From assembly GCF_046507575.1 (NCBI RefSeq), contig NZ_JBKFEY010000013.1, forward strand, positions 26,080 through 90,079: a DNA stretch of 64,000 nt, written 5' to 3'. The number at the start of each line of letters is the position of its first letter. The first letter of the stretch is position 1. Position numbers and translations under genes: made by a program. Below are positions 59,521 through 64,000 of this stretch, one piece after another. Below the pieces are notes generated by a model. It was given only the letters and a program-made list of their open reading frames with translations. It searched no databases and was not told the origin of the DNA. This DNA is from Pontitalea aquivivens. GTDB taxonomy: Bacteria > Pseudomonadota > Alphaproteobacteria > Rhodobacterales > Rhodobacteraceae.

Positions 59521-60879
59521 TCAGCCGATCATCGCGGTGTGGGTGGGGAACAGCTCCAGCGGGTCATCGACCGCCATGGTGTGGTTCAGCGTCCAGCGAT
59601 AGGCGGGGCTGGCCTGCATCACCTCATCCAGCACAAAGGACACGCCGCCCGCGGTGCCCTTCACATCCGGCAGCCGCGCATAGAACAGCTGGCGCGTGCC
59701 GGTCATGCAGACCTCTTCGGCCATCTCACGGGTGGGGGCGACGCCCTGCACCACGATGCACAGCTCATGCCCGGGCTTGTCCTTCAAGGGTTCCATGTCG
59801 CCCATCACGCCGTTGCGGCCAAAGACGTTGTAATGCAATTCCCAGCCGTCGGGCCCGAAACGGTCCATGGTCTGCTGGCGCGCCCAGTCGATCACCGCAT
59901 CGACATTGGCGATGGTATAGGGGTCGCGGATGCCCGCCATACCCACGAACCGTTCACCCACCTTGCCCGACCCTTCCAGCTTGACCCGGAATTGCGGCGC
60001 GGGCACGAATTCCATCCCCGTGACCCGGGTGGTCTTTTCGGCCACCTGGTCATAGTGGCAGTGGGTCATGTCCAGCATCCCGCCCGCCACGAATTCGTGG
60101 AACGGGTTGGATCGTTCATACATCGCATGCCCCGCGACCGAAGCGACGGTGCAGCGTTGTTCGGGCGCCATCGCGGTGACCTCGACATGATCGGCGGTGA
60201 TCTCGCCCATCACTGTTTCCTTGGCGCCATAGGGTTCGGCGCAGAAGGACGCGCATTCCAGCACCTTGCCCAGGTAATAGCTCTGCGCCTCGGGGAAACC
60301 CTTGTGCAGCGCGGCGGCGGCAAAGATCGCGCTGTCCGAACAGCGCCCGCCGATGATGACGTCGCAGCCCTCGTCCAGCAGCTTCAGGAAGGGATGCACC
60401 CCGGCCATCGCCACGATGCGCGAGGTGGCGTCCAGCTCGTCCTCGGTCAGGTCGGGGCGGGCATCCAGTCCCGTCACCGGCGATCCGCCGCGGATCCTGG
60501 CGCGGACATATTCGCGGTCCACCTCGGAATAGAACCAGCCCAGCCTGAACGGCGCAAGGTTATGGCGCGCGGCGATGTCGCGGATGATCTGGACATACAT
60601 GTCCACACGGCTGTTGGTGCCCGTATCGCCGGCCGAACCGATCATCATCGGCACGCCCAGCTTGCGCGCGGCCAGCAGCATTTCCTCCAGGTCATGTTCC
60701 TGCCAGGCCTTGGGGCTGGCGCAACTGTCGTTGCCCAGCGGCACCGGGCCGATATCGTCACTGCCGGAATCGGCGGCAATGAAATCGGGCTTCGCCGCGA
60801 CGCCAAGATGAAAGCTGCCCGTCTTGAGGGGCGCGAAACCGAGATGCCCGTTCGGGCAGATGATCCTGAGCGACGCCAT
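59521..60879 (-). CDS. AtuA-like DUF1446 protein
   Basis: A 452-residue protein of the acyclic-terpene-utilisation AtuA/DUF1446 family. Family motifs are visible: IICPNGHLGFAPL at the N-terminus, DFIAADSGSDDIGP near residue 33, GSAGDTGTNSRVD near 78, IGGRCSDSAIFAAAAL near 185 and HVEVTAMAPEQRC. The biochemical reaction is not established; in pseudomonads AtuA lies in a citronellol/geraniol pathway, but many members are in other catabolic loci. The longer frame to 61032 is rejected because a sigma-54 promoter lies in it. It is read with DUF4387 from that promoter, next to the activator gene. Confidence 0.9.
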   Translation of the reverse strand: MASLRIICPNGHLGFAPLKTGSFHLGVAAKPDFIAADSGSDDIGPVPLGNDSCASPKAWQEHDLEEMLLAARKLGVPMMIGSAGDTGTNSRVDMYVQIIRDIAARHNLAPFRLGWFYSEVDREYVRARIRGGSPVTGLDARPDLTEDELDATSRIVAMAGVHPFLKLLDEGCDVIIGGRCSDSAIFAAAALHKGFPEAQSYYLGKVLECASFCAEPYGAKETVMGEITADHVEVTAMAPEQRCTVASVAGHAMYERSNPFHEFVAGGMLDMTHCHYDQVAEKTTRVTGMEFVPAPQFRVKLEGSGKVGERFVGMAGIRDPYTIANVDAVIDWARQQTMDRFGPDGWELHYNVFGRNGVMGDMEPLKDKPGHELCIVVQGVAPTREMAEEVCMTGTRQLFYARLPDVKGTAGGVSFVLDEVMQASPAYRWTLNHTMAVDDPLELFPTHTAMIG

Positions 60880-60915
60880 GGTTGCCTCGTTTTGCCAATG
60901 TCCTGCCTTACCTAA

Positions 60916-60931
60916 TGCAATAATCGTTCCA
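60916..60931 (-). promoter_or_regulatory. Sigma-54 (RpoN) promoter for the DUF1446 unit
   Basis: On the minus strand TGGAACG-ATTA-TTGCA matches the sigma-54 consensus TGGCACG-N4-TTGC(A/T) at 11 of 12 fixed positions, with the invariant GG and GC at correct spacing. It lies 37 bases before the ATG at 60879, and the gene upstream encodes a sigma-54 activator. Confidence 0.8.
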
Positions 60932-60999
60932 GTTTTTCGACCCGCCAAGTCACTGAAAAACATTCGTTTCTTACACGCCCTGCCAAGGCCCGGCAGGAA

Positions 61000-61018
61000 T
61001 GCGCGCAAAATGCGCGCA
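61000..61018. promoter_or_regulatory. Putative enhancer (activator-binding) sites
   Basis: TGCGCGCA, itself a palindrome, occurs at 61000-61007 and again at 61011-61018, 11 bases apart. The pair sits about 70-100 bases upstream of the sigma-54 promoter, where an activator hexamer would bind. Confidence 0.5.
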
Positions 61019-61035
61019 TCACGCGCGCGCACTGT

Positions 61036-61051
61036 CCGGCCGACAGGCCGG
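61036..61051 (-). terminator. Hairpin after activator gene
   Basis: CCGGCC at 61036-61041 pairs with GGCCGG at 61046-61051 around a four-base loop, two bases past the activator stop. No T-run follows, so it may only protect the 3' end or slow readthrough. Confidence 0.4.
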
Positions 61052-61053
61052 CA

Positions 61054-62085
<1,032 letters not shown>

Positions 62086-62093
62086 GCGCCCCC

Positions 62094-63155
62094 CTATCCG
62101 GTCAGCGGATGATGCCGCCAGTCGCCCGAACAGGGGTTCGCGGCACAGACTAGCAGCCCCGGCGCCGCACAGGAATAGACCGCGCTGGCAATCGTCATCG
62201 TGCCGTCATCGGCGCCATGCTGGCAAAGGGGCGCAGGCGCATGCGTCGCCATCAGCCGCTGCGCCGCCGCCCTGTCCCAGACCTGCCCGGGCAGGGTTGC
62301 GGCCAGATGGGCAAAGCGGCGCCCGGAATTGCCCGCGATCACATCGCCCTGCGGCAACAACGTATCGGCGCCAAGCGCCGGGCTGACGTAATGATTGGTG
62401 CGCCAGACCACCGGGCCTTGCGTCACCTGCGGCCCCGCAGCGCCCAGTTCGACCGCCGCCGTGGCGCCGCCGGCATCGGCCATCACCAATGTGCCGCCGC
62501 CCGCATGGGGATGCGCGCGGATCAGGTCCAGCGCCTGCGCCACCGTGGCGCAGCGCGCCAGCACCCGCCCCATCAGGAAATACCGCAGCCAGCCCACGCG
62601 ATGCGTGCGCACCGCCACCTGCGTATCGGCCAGCGCAAACCCGCGCGCATTGATCCCGCTGGAATAGGCGCCGGGGCTGCCAAGGCTGCCAAGGCACAGC
62701 ATCGCCCCCGTGGCCACATCCGGGCCTTCATGCCGCGCTACGGTTTGGATGCCCAGATGCGTTCCCGAAAAATCGCGGTTCTTCACCACCAGCGGCCCAT
62801 CGGGCCCCTGCCCCACCGCCCAGGACGAACAGCCATCCTCCAGCCGCCCGCCCCCCTTCAGATCGCGCAGCGTTCCCAGATGCAGATGCGCGAACACCTC
62901 AGCCGGGTCCAGGCCGAAACCCGCCGCGATCCCCGCCATCTCGGCCAGGCCATCGGGGTCCACCGCTTCGTGAAAGGCATATTGCGCCGCCAGATAATCC
63001 CGCGCGGCCGCGTCGATCAGCCCCTCGGCCCGGGCCGTCGCCACCCGCCCCACCGTTGCCGCGCGCACCTGTTCGGCGCGGTCATGCGCCACCCCCTGTC
63101 CCCGGCCCCGCGCAAAGGCCGATCCGGCCAGATCCAGCGCCAGCAGATCGCTCAT
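62094..63155 (-). CDS. C45-family autoproteolytic acyltransferase/hydrolase
   Basis: A 353-residue Ntn-hydrolase of the C45 (acyl-CoA:6-aminopenicillanate acyltransferase-like) family. The nucleophile is Cys 109 in LEDGCSSWAVG, exposed by self-cleavage between Gly and Cys; VVKNRDFSG just after it and TNHYVSPAL near 300 are family motifs. Members act on amide bonds of small acylated compounds or peptides; the substrate is unknown here. Its ATG overlaps the ABC ATPase stop by four bases, so it is probably made with an oligopeptide importer and may process the imported substrate. Confidence 0.88.
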   Translation of the reverse strand: MSDLLALDLAGSAFARGRGQGVAHDRAEQVRAATVGRVATARAEGLIDAAARDYLAAQYAFHEAVDPDGLAEMAGIAAGFGLDPAEVFAHLHLGTLRDLKGGGRLEDGCSSWAVGQGPDGPLVVKNRDFSGTHLGIQTVARHEGPDVATGAMLCLGSLGSPGAYSSGINARGFALADTQVAVRTHRVGWLRYFLMGRVLARCATVAQALDLIRAHPHAGGGTLVMADAGGATAAVELGAAGPQVTQGPVVWRTNHYVSPALGADTLLPQGDVIAGNSGRRFAHLAATLPGQVWDRAAAQRLMATHAPAPLCQHGADDGTMTIASAVYSCAAPGLLVCAANPCSGDWRHHPLTG

Positions 63156-64000
63156 GCCGGGGGTCCTTCCAGCAGCGACAGGTTTTCCGCCAGCCGGTGA
63201 CAGGCCGCGCTGTGACCCGGCCCCACGGTTTCCGCCACCGGCGCGCGGCTGCGGCACGCCCCGACCGCCAGCGGACAGCGGGTATGAAACTTGCACCCCG
63301 CCGGCGGGTTCAGCGGCGAGGGCAGATCGCCCGCCAGCCGCACCCGCGCGCGCCGGCCCGCATGGTCCACCCCGGGCACCGCCGACATCAGGCTTTGCGT
63401 ATAGGGATGGCGGGGATTGGCCAGGATCGCCTCGACCGGGCCCATCTCGACGATCTCGCCCAGATACATCACCGCCACCCGGTCGGCCAGATAACCGATC
63501 ACCGAGATGTCGTGGCTGATGAACAGATAGGTCAGCCCCATCTCGCGCTTCAGTTCCAGCAACAGCGCGATGATCTGCGCCTGGATCGACACATCCAGCG
63601 CCGAAACCGGCTCGTCGCAGACGATGAATTCCGGGTTCGACACCAGCGCACGGGCAATCCCGATGCGCTGGCGCTGGCCGCCGGAAAACTGATGCGGATA
63701 GCGGTCCAGCTGATTGGCCTTCAGGCCCACGCGTTCGCAGATCCGCGCGACGATCGCGCGCGCCTCGTCATCGGTTTGCGCCAGCCCGTGCAGCTTCAGC
63801 GGCAATCCCACGATCTGCGCCACCGTGCGGCGCGGGTTCAGGCTGGCATAGGGGTCCTGAAAGATGATCTGCATCCGCCGCCGCATCGCCTTCAACCCGG
63901 CCGGGTCCAGCGCGGTCACATCGGTGCCGTCGAAGGTGACCTTTCCCGTCGTCGGCTCATGCAGGCGCAGGATCGCCCGGCCCAGCGTGGATTTGCCACA
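63152..64000 (-). CDS. Oligopeptide ABC transporter ATP-binding protein, OppF-like (5' end beyond window)
   Basis: 282 residues are visible; the N-terminus lies beyond base 64000, where the frame is still open at the Walker A motif (CGKSTLGRAIL). The rest is complete: Q-loop MQIIFQDPYASLNPRRT, signature FSGGQRQRIGIARAL, Walker B FIVCDEPVSALDV, H-loop YLFISHDI and the oligopeptide/dipeptide C-terminal motif NPRHPYTQSLMSAVPG with a cysteine-containing tail (CKFHTRCPLA) of OppD/OppF. It energises import of peptides or similar compounds. It is coupled to the C45 hydrolase gene downstream, and the partner permease genes should lie just outside the window. Confidence 0.94.
   Translation of the reverse strand, partial: CGKSTLGRAILRLHEPTTGKVTFDGTDVTALDPAGLKAMRRRMQIIFQDPYASLNPRRTVAQIVGLPLKLHGLAQTDDEARAIVARICERVGLKANQLDRYPHQFSGGQRQRIGIARALVSNPEFIVCDEPVSALDVSIQAQIIALLLELKREMGLTYLFISHDISVIGYLADRVAVMYLGEIVEMGPVEAILANPRHPYTQSLMSAVPGVDHAGRRARVRLAGDLPSPLNPPAGCKFHTRCPLAVGACRSRAPVAETVGPGHSAACHRLAENLSLLEGPPA

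Overview
The window reads as a chromosome segment of a GC-rich denitrifying alphaproteobacterium, most likely a member of the Rhodobacterales (Paracoccus/Rhodobacter relatives). The grounds are the uniformly high GC, a Tat-exported clade I type NosZ in a nosRZDFYLX operon, Fnr/Dnr boxes, and families common in that order. This placement is inference; there is no rRNA gene to confirm it. No rRNA, tRNA, CRISPR array, insertion sequence or phage gene was seen.

Layout. (1) 1-9157: first exopolysaccharide (EPS) block. It holds a partial Wzz/Wzc-type chain-length protein, a PPP-type phosphatase, an O-antigen-ligase-like membrane protein, small exported proteins, then manC, manB and a UDP-glucuronate 4-epimerase that supply GDP-mannose and uronic acid. 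(2) 9167-15186: tricarballylate-type catabolism (tcuA, tcuB), a GntR/FCD regulator, a divergent AbrB-family permease with twin operator-like sites between them, and an MFS exporter. (3) 15202-18633: a small membrane protein, a MgtC/DUF4010 protein and an acetate kinase fused to a PduL phosphotransacylase. (4) 18804-29652: the nitrous oxide reductase operon (a small NosC-like protein, NosR, Z, D, F, Y, L, X) with tightly coupled genes, two Crp/Fnr regulators and several TTGA-N6-TCAA boxes. (5) 29800-36111: a Sel1-repeat exported protein, dadA, and a two-gene unit of a beta-propeller protein and an exported glycoside-hydrolase-like protein. (6) 36121-45918: a 3265-residue PKS-NRPS megasynthase. 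(7) 46319-58993: second EPS block: two glycosyltransferases, two small single-span membrane proteins that resemble each other, an ExoY-type sugar transferase, Wzx, Wzy-like polymerase, a methyltransferase, a phosphopantetheinyl transferase, a further glycosyltransferase, a Wzc-type tyrosine kinase and an outer-membrane export protein. (8) 59171-64000: a sigma-54-dependent unit of DUF1446 (AtuA-like) and DUF4387 proteins with its AAA+ activator, a C45-type autoproteolytic hydrolase and an oligopeptide ABC ATPase that runs off the window.

How it fits together. The most unusual element is the megasynthase, with domain order A-PCP-KS-AT-ACP-aminotransferase-C-A-PCP. It resembles the beta-amino-acid-forming module of iturin/mycosubtilin synthetases, but it starts from an A domain, carries its AT in cis and has no release domain. 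The only phosphopantetheinyl transferase gene seen lies inside the adjacent EPS block. This raises the possibility that the assembly-line product is attached to, or exported with, the polysaccharide. That link is inference from position only.
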